Assembly (NCBI GenBank): GCA_022493055.1
Contig: CP092781.1
Span: 682,001-746,000 of the forward strand
Reading direction: 5' to 3'
Length of the DNA: 64,000 bases
Source of the DNA: Staphylococcus roterodami
GTDB lineage: Bacteria > Bacillota > Bacilli > Staphylococcales > Staphylococcaceae
Under the pieces are notes generated by a model. It saw nothing but the letters and a program-made list of their open reading frames with translations. It searched no databases and was not told the DNA's origin. A program made the position numbers and the translations under genes. This document shows positions 18,405 to 28,533 of the stretch, in pieces (the first letter of the stretch is position 1; every line of letters begins with the position of its first letter).

Positions 18405-20283
18405 TCAGATTATATTTAAAAATTTTCGCCAAAACTTTTCGTATTATGCTATCTATCTATTTTCTCTAATAACTAGCATAGTATTGTACTTTAGTTTTGT
18501 AGCGTTAAAATATGCACATAAAATTAATATGACAGAATCATACCCTATCATTAAAGAGGGATCACAAGTAGGTAGTTACTTTTTATTCTTTATCATAATC
18601 GCATTTTTATTATATGCTAATGTGCTATTTATTAAGCGTAGAAGTTATGAGCTAGCATTATATCAAACATTAGGGTTATCTAAGTTCAATATTTTATATA
18701 TTTTGATGCTTGAACAATTATTATTATTCATAATTACGGCGACGCTAGGTATCATTATAGGAATATTCGGTTCGAAAATTTTATTAATGATTGTATTTAC
18801 ATTGTTAGGTATTAAAGAAAAGGTGCCGATTATTTTTAGTTTAAGGGCAGTTATCGAAACATTATTATTAATTGGTGTAGCATATTTATTTACGGCAATT
18901 CAAAATTTTGTTTTAGTATTTAAGCAGTCCATTTCGCAACTTTCAAAGAATAACCAAGTAAAAGAAAGTAACCATAATAAAATTACATTTGAAGAAGTTA
19001 TTTTAGGCATTTTGGGTATTATATTGATTATCACCGGATACTATCTCTCCCTCAATATAGTCCAATATTATAATTCTATTGGCATTTTGTTATTTATACT
19101 ATTTTCAACAGTAATAGGTGCTTATTTCTTTTTCAAGAGCTCAGTTTCTCTTGTTTTTAAAATGGTTAAAAAATTTAGAAAAGGTGTTATTAGTGTAAAC
19201 GATGTGATGTTTTCATCATCGATTATGTATCGAATCAAGAAAAATGCATTTTCGTTGACTGTTATGGCAATCATTTCTGCAATTACTGTGTCAGTCTTAT
19301 GTTTTGCTGCAATCAGTAGAGCATCTTTAGATAGTGAAATTAAATATAGTTCGCCACATGACGTTACAATTAGAGATCAGCAAAAAGCTAATGAGTTAGC
19401 TAATGAATTGAATAATCAAAAGATACCTCATTTTTATAATTACAAAGAAGTTATACACACAAAGTTATATAAAGATGACTTGTTTGATGTGAAAATGAAA
19501 GAACCATATAATGTAACGATTACTAGTGATAAATATATACCTAATACGAATTTAAAGCGTGGTCAAGCTGATTTGTTCGTAGCAGAAGGAGCTATTAAAG
19601 ATTTAGTTAAACACAAGAAACATGGTAAAGCCATTATAGGAACTAAAAAGCATCATGTTGATATCAAGTTGCGTAAAGATATTAACAAAATATATTTTAT
19701 GACGGATGTTGATTTAGGTGGTCCGACGTTTGTTTTAAATGATCAGGACTATCAAGAAATAAGAAAATATACCAAGCCTAAACATATCGTTTCACAATTT
19801 GGATTCGATTTAAAACATAAAAAAGATGCATTGGCATTAGAAAAAGCAAAAAATAAAGTAGATAAATCTATTGAAACAAGAAGTGAAGCGGCAAGTTCTA
19901 TATCTAGTTTAACGGGGATATTATTATTTGTAACATCATTTTTAGGTGTTACATTTTTAATTGCTGTATGTTGCATCATTTATATCAAACAAATTGATGA
20001 GACTGAAGATGAATTAGAAAATTATAGTATTTTAAGAAAACTTGGATTTACACAAAAAGATATGGCGAGGGGATTAAAATTTAAAATTACATTTAATTTT
20101 GGATTACCTTTAGTTATTGCGCTCTCCCATGCATATTTTACATCATTAGCCTATATGAAATTGATGGGTACAACGAATCAAATACCGATTTTTATAGTAA
20201 TGGGACTATATATTTGTATGTATGCCATTTTTGCAATAATAGCCTATAATCATTCGAAACGCACAATTAGACATTCAATATAA
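18394..20283 (+). CDS. vraG: ABC transporter permease VraG
   Basis: A 629-residue BceB-type permease: ten membrane helices, FtsX-like pairs at both ends, and a large extracellular domain (about residues 310-505, SLDSEIKYSS.. to ..RSEAASSISS) between helices seven and eight. That loop is the part thought to meet cationic peptides and the GraS sensor. The start is the ATG at 18394 within the end of vraF; the GTG four codons earlier is less likely. Length equals the known protein. Confidence 0.95.
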   Translation: MSFNQIIFKNFRQNFSYYAIYLFSLITSIVLYFSFVALKYAHKINMTESYPIIKEGSQVGSYFLFFIIIAFLLYANVLFIKRRSYELALYQTLGLSKFNILYILMLEQLLLFIITATLGIIIGIFGSKILLMIVFTLLGIKEKVPIIFSLRAVIETLLLIGVAYLFTAIQNFVLVFKQSISQLSKNNQVKESNHNKITFEEVILGILGIILIITGYYLSLNIVQYYNSIGILLFILFSTVIGAYFFFKSSVSLVFKMVKKFRKGVISVNDVMFSSSIMYRIKKNAFSLTVMAIISAITVSVLCFAAISRASLDSEIKYSSPHDVTIRDQQKANELANELNNQKIPHFYNYKEVIHTKLYKDDLFDVKMKEPYNVTITSDKYIPNTNLKRGQADLFVAEGAIKDLVKHKKHGKAIIGTKKHHVDIKLRKDINKIYFMTDVDLGGPTFVLNDQDYQEIRKYTKPKHIVSQFGFDLKHKKDALALEKAKNKVDKSIETRSEAASSISSLTGILLFVTSFLGVTFLIAVCCIIYIKQIDETEDELENYSILRKLGFTQKDMARGLKFKITFNFGLPLVIALSHAYFTSLAYMKLMGTTNQIPIFIVMGLYICMYAIFAIIAYNHSKRTIRHSI

Positions 20284-20295
20284 TTATATTTTACG

Positions 20296-20350
20296 GCTTT
20301 CAGGGAAGTAACGGATAGAAATCTAATATACTTCGCTGGAAGCTTTTTTA
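20296..20350 (+). terminator. Terminator of graXRS-vraFG region
   Basis: A 15-bp stem with two mismatches (20296-20310 with 20329-20343) is followed by seven T. Confidence 0.85.
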
Positions 20351-20937
20351 GGTTCTATGAATAAATTGGAATGATTGAACAGCTTTTACTTTTACCAGCA
20401 TAAATTTTAGGGATTTTGAAAGTGAAAACATGGGCTCAAACTTTGTAAATAGTGATAAATATGAGAAAATAGAATAGTAAGTATTAAATACTATAAATAG
20501 CACAACTAGTTCGAAAATGTATTCCAAACTAATTAATATGTAAAAGTTATGTAATACATATTGTATCACTGTAAAATTTTCAATGATTTTAATTTACATT
20601 TTTTAGATATACCAAGATAAAAAAGCGCTTATTAAATAAGCGTTTTTAAACAAACGCCTACGATTATTTAAATTTTGTGTAAATATTAAGTTTCGTCTTT
20701 GTTAAAAATTTGTAAATTGAATTGTGGGATTGTAAATTTTGTGCTATTTTCATATAAGGGCAAATACAGTAAATATTTACTGTGAGGCATATTTGAAATT
20801 AGTATCAGTACACTAAAAATATACTGACGATTGATAATAACAAATTTGTATCATTAGTTTGTAAATTCACTTGTCTTATTTGAAACAAATTATAACTGAA
20901 TGTGATTGGTGACAATCGCTTAAATGGAGGATTTTAA
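20351..20937. other. 587-bp AT-rich gap upstream of pitRA
   Basis: I find no convincing gene here. It contains a second terminator-like hairpin, CGCTTATT (20626-20633) with AATAAGCG (20635-20642) plus five T, with no gene ending near it, and an 18-bp palindrome at 20766-20783. The GTAAAT-type words repeated from 20685 to 20790 may be regulator sites. Confidence 0.4.
20766..20783. promoter_or_regulatory. Perfect 18-bp palindrome upstream of pitR
   Basis: ACAGTAAATATTTACTGT is its own reverse complement and lies 155 bases before pitR. It is a possible operator for a dimeric regulator; I cannot name the protein. Confidence 0.35.
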
Positions 20938-21555
20938 ATGTTTAGTAAGAAAAAAGATAAGTTTATGGTTCAATTAGAAGAGATGGTTTTTAATCTAGAT
21001 CGTGCAGCTATTGAATTCGGTAAAATGGACTTCAATACTCATTTAGATTTAAAAGCATACTCAGACAACATTAAAACTTACGAGTCACATGGTGACGAAT
21101 TAGTACATCAAGTTATTACTGATTTAAATCAAACATTTATCACACCAATTGAACGTGAAGATATTTTATCATTATGTGATGCAATTGATGATGTTTTAGA
21201 TGCAATTGAAGAAACAGCTGCTATGTTTGAAATGTATTCAATTGAATACACAGATGAATATATGGCTGAATTTGTTGATAACATTCAAAAAGCTGTAGCA
21301 GAGATGAAACTTGCAGTTGGCTTATTAGTAGATAAAAAGTTATCACATATGCGTATCCATTCAATTAATATTAAAGAATTTGAAACAAATTGTGATGGTA
21401 TTTTAAGACAGTCAATTAAACATATTTTCAATAGCGAAACGGATCCAATCACATTAATAAAAATAAAAGATATTTATGAAAGTATGGAAGAAATTGCTGA
21501 TAAATGTCAAATCGTAGCAAATAATTTTGAAACTATTATTATGAAAAATAGCTAA
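20938..21555 (+). CDS. pitR: PitR, DUF47 phosphate-transport accessory protein
   Basis: A 205-residue all-helical cytosolic protein of the DUF47/PhoU-like family. It is rich in acidic helices (MFSKKKDKF, EDILSLCDAIDDVLDAIEETA, ESMEEIADKCQIVANNFE). Members are regularly found next to Pit phosphate carriers and are thought to control them. The gene has TGGAGG upstream and ends 15 bases before pitA. Confidence 0.9.
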   Translation: MFSKKKDKFMVQLEEMVFNLDRAAIEFGKMDFNTHLDLKAYSDNIKTYESHGDELVHQVITDLNQTFITPIEREDILSLCDAIDDVLDAIEETAAMFEMYSIEYTDEYMAEFVDNIQKAVAEMKLAVGLLVDKKLSHMRIHSINIKEFETNCDGILRQSIKHIFNSETDPITLIKIKDIYESMEEIADKCQIVANNFETIIMKNS

Positions 21556-21570
21556 GGGGAGTATATATTT

Positions 21571-22578
21571 ATGTCATATATAATCATCGTCACTATAGCT
21601 GTAGTTATTTTCTCGCTGGTATTTGACTTTATCAATGGATTCCATGATACAGCCAATGCAGTAGCTACTGCAGTATCGACTAGAGCGTTAACGCCAAAAA
21701 CGGCAATTTTAATGGCAGCAGTGATGAACTTTATAGGTGCTTTAACATTTACGGGCGTTGCAGGCACTATTACTAAAGACATTGTCGATCCATTTAAATT
21801 AGAAAATGGATTAGTTGTTGTATTAGCAGCAATATTAGCAGCTATCGTTTGGAATTTAGCTACATGGTTTTATGGTATACCGAGTTCGTCTTCTCATGCT
21901 CTGATAGGGTCAATTGCAGGAGCTGCGATTGCATCTGAAGGTTCATTTTCAGTGTTACATTATCAAGGGTTCACAAAAATTATTATTGTATTAATCGTTT
22001 CACCGATTATTGCATTTTGTGTTGGTTTTTTAATGTATTCTATTTTTAAAGTGATATTTAAAAATGCAAACTTAACAAGAGCGAACCGTAACTTTAGATT
22101 TTTCCAAATTTTCACAGCAGCGTTACAATCATTTTCACATGGTACAAACGATGCACAAAAATCGATGGGGATTATTACATTGGCTTTGATTGTTGCAAAT
22201 GTTCAAACTGATGGTAGTGTAGAACCTCAATTATGGGTTAAGGTAGCTTGTGCAACAGCTATGGGTCTTGGTACCGCTATTGGTGGTTGGAAAATTATCA
22301 AAACTGTAGGTGGTAATATTATGAAAATTCGTCCTGCTAATGGTGCAGCGGCTGATTTATCATCTGCATTAACAATTTTCGTCGCGTCATCATTACATTT
22401 CCCATTATCAACAACACACGTTGTTTCATCATCAATTTTAGGTGTAGGTGCTTCTAACAGAGCCAAAGGTGTTAAGTGGAGTACTGCACAGAGAATGATT
22501 ATTACATGGGTAATTACGTTACCAATCTCCGCTATATTAGCAGCATTATTATTCTATATTCTTAACTTATTTTTCTAA
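21571..22578 (+). CDS. pitA: Low-affinity phosphate transporter PitA
   Basis: A 335-residue PiT-family carrier that imports metal-phosphate complexes with the proton gradient. The duplicated family signature is present: GFHDTANAVATAVSTR near residue 22 and SHGTNDAQKSMG near residue 190. About ten membrane helices. Second gene of pitRA, with GGGGAG upstream. A terminator follows. Confidence 0.94.
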   Translation: MSYIIIVTIAVVIFSLVFDFINGFHDTANAVATAVSTRALTPKTAILMAAVMNFIGALTFTGVAGTITKDIVDPFKLENGLVVVLAAILAAIVWNLATWFYGIPSSSSHALIGSIAGAAIASEGSFSVLHYQGFTKIIIVLIVSPIIAFCVGFLMYSIFKVIFKNANLTRANRNFRFFQIFTAALQSFSHGTNDAQKSMGIITLALIVANVQTDGSVEPQLWVKVACATAMGLGTAIGGWKIIKTVGGNIMKIRPANGAAADLSSALTIFVASSLHFPLSTTHVVSSSILGVGASNRAKGVKWSTAQRMIITWVITLPISAILAALLFYILNLFF

Positions 22579-22593
22579 TTGAATTACAAATAG

Positions 22594-22634
22594 AACTTCA
22601 GTATCACGTGTAATATGTGGTACTGAAGTTTTGT
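22594..22634 (+). terminator. Terminator of pitRA
   Basis: AACTTCAGTATCAC (22594-22607) pairs with GTGGTACTGAAGTT (22617-22630), followed by TTGT. Confidence 0.75.
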
Positions 22635-22783
22635 CATTTTTAAAGAAGTTTTTAAAAGAAAATATAAAATCTTACTGCTGTTTTTCGGGGATTTATGCTT
22701 CGAACTCATATTGGATTTATATCATACAATCATTTGTTATCTAGATAGATTAACTGGATTCCAGGTTACTATATTATTGAAGG

Positions 22784-22941
22784 GGGGGTGAGACATAAAG
22801 TTTTTGTGCTCTGGTAAACCGATTAACGGCGCCCCAAAAGCAAGATTTTCGGCAGAAACTCTCACGATTCGACAAAATTTGTAAAACAATTTTATTCATC
22901 ATTCGGTTCTGCTCAAATACTAAACGCTTTTGTCCTGACCT
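22784..22941 (+). repeat. Dispersed 160-bp structured repeat, copy 3
   Basis: Same orientation as copies 1 and 2. The left end is disturbed by a run of seven G (GGGGGTGAGACATAAAG); the right end reads CTTTTGTCCTGACC. The inner hairpin reads CGGCGCCCCA. The sequence from 22942 to 23257 is AT-rich and shows no feature. Confidence 0.85.
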
Positions 22942-23257
22942 TTTTTTACAATGCAAAATTATTTGAATAGTTAGCAATTTATATGATTAATCTAAATTGT
23001 ATTGAACTTCATTTAATATAAATTTGTGTATGTAGACAAAAAAGCGTAAAATACTGGTATAACAAATGAAATCATTATATAGTCTATATAAAGTCAACTT
23101 AGTTGCATTATTTTGATTTTTAATATATTATTCATTTAATTTAATCGAAAGTATATTTCATTATCTTTAACCTAACTACCATTCATACAAAAACGATGAT
23201 AATAGCGAAATTGAAACAAGTAAATTTTTTTGCACTAAAATGAAAATTTTTTTCAAA

Positions 23258-23296
23258 TTAAAAAACTAGCAATATCACTTGTTGTGAATTGCTAGT
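23258..23296 (-). terminator. Terminator of the CHAP hydrolase gene
   Basis: ACTAGCAAT (23265-23273) pairs with ATTGCTAGT (23288-23296). The A-run before it on this strand is the T-run for the minus-strand gene. Confidence 0.8.
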
Positions 23297-23319
23297 ATAT
23301 ATCAGTACAATTTATTTAA

Positions 23320-24117
23320 TTAGTGGATGAATGCATAGCTAGAAACTTCTGAAGCTGGAATAGTACGATAGTTCATGTTATATGGACCATAAGTATAATT
23401 CATTTCAGAAATAAGGATGCTACCATCGCCATTGATACGTTCAACGTAAGCAACGTGTCCATATGGCCCAGGTGTACTTTGCATGATTGAACCAACTGAT
23501 GGTGTGTTGTTCACTTGGTATCCATCGTTAGCTGCATTACCAGCCCAATATTTTGCGTCTGACCAATATGTGCTAATTGGTTTACCAGCTTGAGCACGAC
23601 GGTCAAATACGTACCAAGTACATTGACCTTCAGTATATAAGTTTTGGTGGTTAAATGATGATGTATTGCCATTAGTGCTAGTTGCAACTGTAGGTGTAGT
23701 ACCACCAGATCCACCATTAGGAATTTGTAAAGTTTGGTTAGGCATAATTAAATAACCACTTAGGTTATTAGCTGCCATTAATTGATCAACTGATACACCA
23801 TATCTACTAGCGATAATGTTTAATGACTCACCAGCTTGTACAGTATGAGATGATGCTGAACCATATTGTGAAGAAGTGTTTGATGTACTTTGTGCACCAC
23901 TTCCACCTACTGAGATAACTTGACCAGGAAATACTAAGTTGTTATCTAATTGGTTGCTTTGTTTAATACTCTCTACTGAAGTGTTGTATTGTTGTGCAAT
24001 ACTCCATAATGATTCACCAGATTGTACTGTATGTTGTGTAGATGCTTGTGCATCATGATGCGTTAAAAATGCTGCTGCACCAGATGTTGCGGTTACTGCA
24101 AATGCTAATTTTTTCAA
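23320..24117 (-). CDS. Secreted LysM-CHAP cell-wall hydrolase (SsaA-like)
   Basis: A 265-residue exported hydrolase: signal peptide (MKKLAFAVTA.., cut near AQA at residue 25), LysM repeat one (about 28-70), serine/glycine linker, LysM repeat two (about 91-132), and a CHAP amidase/endopeptidase domain (about 155-265) with Cys166 in GQCTWY and His221 in YGHVAYVE. It is shorter than Sle1, which has three LysM repeats. S. aureus relatives (SsaA group) are activated by WalKR; I looked for a clean TGTWAH-N5-TGTWAH box upstream and did not find one. AAGGAGGAG precedes the ATG. Confidence 0.9.
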   Translation of the reverse strand: MKKLAFAVTATSGAAAFLTHHDAQASTQHTVQSGESLWSIAQQYNTSVESIKQSNQLDNNLVFPGQVISVGGSGAQSTSNTSSQYGSASSHTVQAGESLNIIASRYGVSVDQLMAANNLSGYLIMPNQTLQIPNGGSGGTTPTVATSTNGNTSSFNHQNLYTEGQCTWYVFDRRAQAGKPISTYWSDAKYWAGNAANDGYQVNNTPSVGSIMQSTPGPYGHVAYVERINGDGSILISEMNYTYGPYNMNYRTIPASEVSSYAFIH

Positions 24118-24473
24118 AGGGACTCCTCCTTAAAATTAAGATTTACTACTTTTTAAAATTTGTAAAACAATTTATATAGTAAATTAAGTTTCGTTTTTTA
24201 TTACGCTTTCCATATTATCAAAAATTAGTTGCTTTGTGTGGTTTGTTATTATCTTGTAATATTATTAACATTTTAGGATTTTGAAACAAAAGTTGAAAAA
24301 AGCTGGTTTGATGGAGAATAAGAGCAATTCAAATCGTTTTTTTCATCTAGGAAAAAATATATTTTGTAACATTTAAAAGTGTAAAATAACATTTTGCATC
24401 AAAGGTTATTTCTTTTGAAGAATCAAAATTTACTGTAAAATTTGACGCATAAAATGATAAAGGAGGCATTACA
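24118..24473. other. Divergent promoter region, 356 bp
   Basis: AT-rich gap between the CHAP gene and the BI-1-like gene. TGTAAC (24366) and TGTAAA (24381) are WalR-like half sites but are nine bases apart instead of five. Only the ribosome site AAAGGAGG before 24474 is clear. Confidence 0.3.
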
Positions 24474-25127
24474 TTGGCGCATAATACTAATCATTCGTAT
24501 TATCAGCAAAATCAATCAAAGCAACAAGATCATTCCATAAGTAAGGTTTGGCTCTATTTTATGTATTACTGGATTATATTTGGTGTGGGTTGTTATTTAG
24601 GGCAATTTTTACCATTAAGTTGGCGACAGCCCTTATCATTCGGTTTACTCATTATAATTCTAGCTACACTTATATTTAATCGAGCAAGACGATTTGGTTT
24701 AATTATTTCGAATATATATGCTGTAGGTATAGGCCTACTATCTTATGCTACCTTTGCCACATATTTACAGAATTTAGGACCAGATATTTTCTATAAAAAT
24801 ATAGCATTAGCAGTTATTGCATTTATTGCCTTTGGTATCATTGGCTATTTTGTTGTAGGAGACGCTTCAAGTATTGGTAAATATTTGTTTGTTACTTTAA
24901 TCGCATTAATTATTGCAAGTATTATTGGTATATTTCTTCGCAATCCTATTTTTTATACAGTGATTACAGTCGTAAGTCTATTACTATTTTTACTATATAC
25001 ATTATATGATTTTAATCGTTTGAAACGAGGAGAATATTCTCCGCAAGAAATGGGCTTCAACCTATTTATTAATTTACTAAATATTATTAAAGATATCCTT
25101 TATTTAGCAAATACATTTCGTAGATAA
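24474..25127 (+). CDS. Bax inhibitor-1 family membrane protein
   Basis: A 217-residue protein with a 25-residue hydrophilic glutamine- and histidine-rich N-terminus and seven membrane helices in the pattern of the BI-1/YccA (UPF0005) family, ending with FNLFINLLNIIKDILYLANTF, where an aspartate near the C-terminus is conserved. Relatives such as B. subtilis YetJ are pH-sensitive calcium leak channels; a role in S. aureus is not known to me. TTG start chosen because AAAGGAGG lies at the right distance. Confidence 0.85.
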   Translation: MAHNTNHSYYQQNQSKQQDHSISKVWLYFMYYWIIFGVGCYLGQFLPLSWRQPLSFGLLIIILATLIFNRARRFGLIISNIYAVGIGLLSYATFATYLQNLGPDIFYKNIALAVIAFIAFGIIGYFVVGDASSIGKYLFVTLIALIIASIIGIFLRNPIFYTVITVVSLLLFLLYTLYDFNRLKRGEYSPQEMGFNLFINLLNIIKDILYLANTFRR

Positions 25128-25571
25128 ACAATCAATCATATTGTAAACGTTAAAAGTACTTCATTGTAATTTGTTATTACGTTAAAGCTATATTAAAAAT
25201 TTAAAAGAGATAATATCTTTTTTGACTGTGATTTTCTAATTAGTAATATCATTTTTCTTAAGTCAATTTAACCATCTAGTAAAATAACGACTTATTTTCT
25301 AAATCTTATTTAGTCAAGAAAGTTTTAATAGTCTAAAGTAATCAATAATCATAGCTTTTCATTCATCTAAAATCTACATTATTGAATCAACCGTTTGTAT
25401 AAGAAATAAGTTTATTATTTGATGAAGGCACAAGTGATAATGATAGTTCATTTTAGTTAACTTCTTTAAAATGACACTATATTAAATCATAAATATTTCA
25501 GTTTTAATTAGAAAAAGTTACTGTATATTGAAGTAATCGTTATGCTGAAAATAGATAATAGTACTAAATTG

Positions 25572-25662
25572 TAGATGTGGTCATTTAAAATTATTTTGAA
25601 AATACTAAAAAGTGGTGTGTTTTCAATTAGATAGTTTAATTAAAATGACTACATCTATTTTT
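25572..25662 (+). terminator. Long nested hairpin with T-run in rbf upstream gap
   Basis: TAGATGTGGTCATTT (25572-25586) pairs with AAATGACTACATCTA (25643-25657; one G-T pair). The loop holds a second stem, TTGAAAATAC with GTGTTTTCAA. TTTTT follows. No gene ends nearby (the BI-1 gene stops 445 bases upstream), so this may be the end of a small RNA or of a very long 3' UTR. The rest of 25128-25827 shows no gene. Confidence 0.55.
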
Positions 25663-25827
25663 GTAATATTTAAATGATTGTCATAAAAGTTTAAAAAATA
25701 CCCATTATATAGAATTATTTATTTTTGATTTAGTATTCGTATTGTGTTAAATTTACATTTAATTAAATAAGTTAAATATTATAGGGAATGATAAAATTGC
25801 TACTTAAATAAAGAAAGAGGTAAAGTT

Positions 25828-27978
25828 ATGGCAAATTCATGCTTGCATATACTTACTAATAATGAGTATGCGACGACACGTTGCCAAGATGGCATTGTCT
25901 TATTTTGGCCGATTGAAGGGGAATTTGAACTACAAAAATTTCGCAAAAGTAAAATAATTGAAGATGATATTTATATTATTAATCATCTGGATGTTTTTAG
26001 TGTAAAAAATAATAAGAAAACGATTATGTTGTATTTAAGTAGCGATTGGTTTTCAGAATTAGGCTTTACTTTTTTTAATTATCACTACACAGCAAAGTTG
26101 ATTAAATCATCCTATAATTTAAAATGCTTATTATTAAAATTGACGTATCGATATCTTGAACAACAACCCCTAAATGATGCAGATATAAGAAAAATACAAG
26201 AAATTATTACAATTATTGCAAAAGAAGCAAGTATGGATAAAAAAATTGCCCAAAACCAATATCGTTATGCCTATTATGGTGACTTACGAGATGAGTTAGA
26301 ATATATTTATCAAAATGTTAATCAGCGTTTAACTTTAAAAAGTGTAGCTGATAAATTATTTCTTTCTAAGTCGAATTTATCTTCACAATTTCATTTGCAA
26401 ATGGGCATGGGCTTCAAAAAATATATTGATACTTTAAAAATTGGTAAGTCGATAGAGATTTTACTGACATCTGATAGTACGGTTAGCAATATTAGTGAGC
26501 ATCTTGGATTTAGTAGTAGCTCTACATATTCTAAAATGTTCAAAAGTTATATGGATATAACGCCAAATGAGTATCGCAATTTATCAAAATTTGATAAATG
26601 TATAATGTTGAAACCAGAAGTGCTAAAAGAGGAGAAAGTTAATGAGATTAAAGAGGTAGTGATTAATTATATTGATCATTATAAAAATCATTTAACTGAT
26701 GTTATCCATATTGATGAAGATAAATTTCAAACCCCAAAATCATTCCAAACGATTATTCAAATTAATACGTATACTGAAATGAAACTTGTTTTCTTAGAAG
26801 GTATTTTTAAAACGCTACTAAAAACAGATAGTCAGGTTGTTTTTTTTATCATGCCTTCCATTTTAAACAGTCAAAATACTATTTCTGAAGTAGAAAAGGT
26901 TGAAATCATCAAGACTATAATTGAAGGTAATTTGAAGGTTGCATTTAACATTAACGAAATTGAGACAGTCTATTATGTTGAAGAAGCCTTTATGAAAGTA
27001 CGTAGGCAATTATCATCTAGTGAATTAGAATATTTAAATAAGTATGAAGTACACTTTGTATTCGATTTATCAGTAATGGAAATCAGAACAATTTATCGCA
27101 TGATCTTAAAGCTACATAATATTATGTTGAATGTGAAGTTAGGATTAAATATTACTTGCCTATTGGAGAAAACGTCAGAGTATAAATCATTAGTATCACA
27201 AATTAAAAGGTTGAAATTTGATTCTTTAATTATTGATAATGCAAGTTTAAGTAATCCTTATTTAATGGGAGATAGTGATGAATTATTATTGAAAAATATT
27301 TTACATTTTAAAAATTTAAAACAAGTTATCAATGAACTAGATCTAGAACAAGAAAAATTGATTTTTTTAAACATCGAAAATCATAAGTTACTTAATAATA
27401 AAGAACGTGATTTAAGTAACAGCGCACCATTAATATATAAGACTTTAAGCGCGCTGTATCATAATTTTGATGGGTTTGGATTAAATATTTTTGATAATCA
27501 TCAATCTTTTAATGCGATGCATCTATTTGATAAAAATGGATTTAAAACAACACTTGGTCTTATTTTGGAGAAGTTTATTGAATTTGTCTCAAAGCCAAAA
27601 TATGAGCATAGTTATTATTCTATTATTGATATAGAAAATTATTATTGTCTTGTGGTATATGATTGGAGAGTTATTGAAAGTGAGACAGTAATAAGTGACT
27701 TTGAGGATAGTCAAGTTTATATAAATTTTAAAAATAATGTTTTAAACGATAAGTATCTTATAATAATTGAAACATTGGATGAAATTAGTGGCAATATTAA
27801 TCATTTGATATCTAAGGATTTAAGAGATAAATATGAGTGGAACCCGAGCTTGCTATCAAAAATTGACAATTATCTTAAACCAGCAATCGAGATAAAAGAG
27901 CATAATTTTAGTAATGATTCATTAAATATTAACGTTACTTTCAATGCATTATACATAATTAAAATCGGCAAAAAATAG
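25828..27978 (+). CDS. rbf: AraC-type biofilm regulator Rbf
   Basis: A 716-residue regulator. The AraC/XylS double helix-turn-helix is at about residues 152-250 (LTLKSVADKLFLSKSNLSSQFH and STVSNISEHLGFSSSSTYSKMF), unusually near the N-terminus; the 460 residues after it resemble a glycoside-hydrolase-39-like barrel and its flanks, as in a few large staphylococcal AraC proteins, but are probably not catalytic. In S. aureus Rbf promotes biofilm by acting through sarX and icaR on icaADBC. Good AAAGAGGTAAAG site before the ATG. sarX follows 145 bases downstream. Confidence 0.9.
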   Translation: MANSCLHILTNNEYATTRCQDGIVLFWPIEGEFELQKFRKSKIIEDDIYIINHLDVFSVKNNKKTIMLYLSSDWFSELGFTFFNYHYTAKLIKSSYNLKCLLLKLTYRYLEQQPLNDADIRKIQEIITIIAKEASMDKKIAQNQYRYAYYGDLRDELEYIYQNVNQRLTLKSVADKLFLSKSNLSSQFHLQMGMGFKKYIDTLKIGKSIEILLTSDSTVSNISEHLGFSSSSTYSKMFKSYMDITPNEYRNLSKFDKCIMLKPEVLKEEKVNEIKEVVINYIDHYKNHLTDVIHIDEDKFQTPKSFQTIIQINTYTEMKLVFLEGIFKTLLKTDSQVVFFIMPSILNSQNTISEVEKVEIIKTIIEGNLKVAFNINEIETVYYVEEAFMKVRRQLSSSELEYLNKYEVHFVFDLSVMEIRTIYRMILKLHNIMLNVKLGLNITCLLEKTSEYKSLVSQIKRLKFDSLIIDNASLSNPYLMGDSDELLLKNILHFKNLKQVINELDLEQEKLIFLNIENHKLLNNKERDLSNSAPLIYKTLSALYHNFDGFGLNIFDNHQSFNAMHLFDKNGFKTTLGLILEKFIEFVSKPKYEHSYYSIIDIENYYCLVVYDWRVIESETVISDFEDSQVYINFKNNVLNDKYLIIIETLDEISGNINHLISKDLRDKYEWNPSLLSKIDNYLKPAIEIKEHNFSNDSLNINVTFNALYIIKIGKK

Positions 27979-28123
27979 CACTCTGATATGTATTGCAAAA
28001 TTTAATTTGCATTTGTTGGTAATTTTGACAACGTATTAAAAACAAATGAGAAAGACAATGATAAAAAAATTTAAGATAATAATGACAGAAGCATTGTCTT
28101 TATATATTTGGGGGTGCAACATT

Positions 28124-28483
28124 TTGAACACAGAGAAATTAGAAACATTGCTTGACTTCTATAAACAATATAAAGCATTATCTGAATATATTGATAAGAA
28201 ATATAAGTTGTCGCTGAATGATTTAGCAGTATTAGACTTAACAATGAAGTTTTGCAAAGAAGAAAAAGTACTCATGCAATCTTTTTTAAAAACTGCAATG
28301 GATGAGTTGGAATTAAGTAGAACTAAATTATTGGTTTCTATCAGAAGATTGATTGAAAAAGAACGATTAAGTAAAGTTAGATCCTCTAAAGATGAGCGTA
28401 AAATTTATATTTATTTAGATGAAGAAGATATTTCTAAATTTAATGCTTTATTTGAAGATGTAGAACAATTTTTAAATATTTAA
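28124..28483 (+). CDS. sarX: SarA-family regulator SarX
   Basis: A 119-residue winged-helix protein of the SarA/MarR group. The helix-turn-helix ([25 protein letters not shown]) and wing with [15 protein letters not shown] are visible. An in-frame ATG lies 26 codons upstream, but GGGGGTG at 28110-28116 fits the TTG at 28124, and that gives the known length. SarX affects agr and ica expression and is itself under MgrA and Rbf control; the adjacent rbf fits that. Confidence 0.9.
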   Translation: MNTEKLETLLDFYKQYKALSEYIDKKYKLSLNDLAVLDLTMKFCKEEKVLMQSFLKTAMDELELSRTKLLVSIRRLIEKERLSKVRSSKDERKIYIYLDEEDISKFNALFEDVEQFLNI

Positions 28484-28493
28484 TTGAAACTAA

Positions 28494-28533
28494 GTGTCGA
28501 AAGCATTTTTATTTGCTTATCGGCACATTTTTT
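28494..28533 (+). terminator. Terminator of sarX
   Basis: GTGTCGAAAGCA pairs with TGCTTATCGGCAC (one bulge), followed by TTTTTT. Confidence 0.75.

Noticed and set aside
20348..20569. 73-residue minus-strand open frame in the vraG-pitR gap
   Set aside because: AT-rich hydrophobic composition, no ribosome site, no recognisable family.
24118..24473. WalR box upstream of the CHAP hydrolase
   Set aside because: TGTAAC and TGTAAA are present but spaced nine bases apart instead of five, and nearer the other gene.
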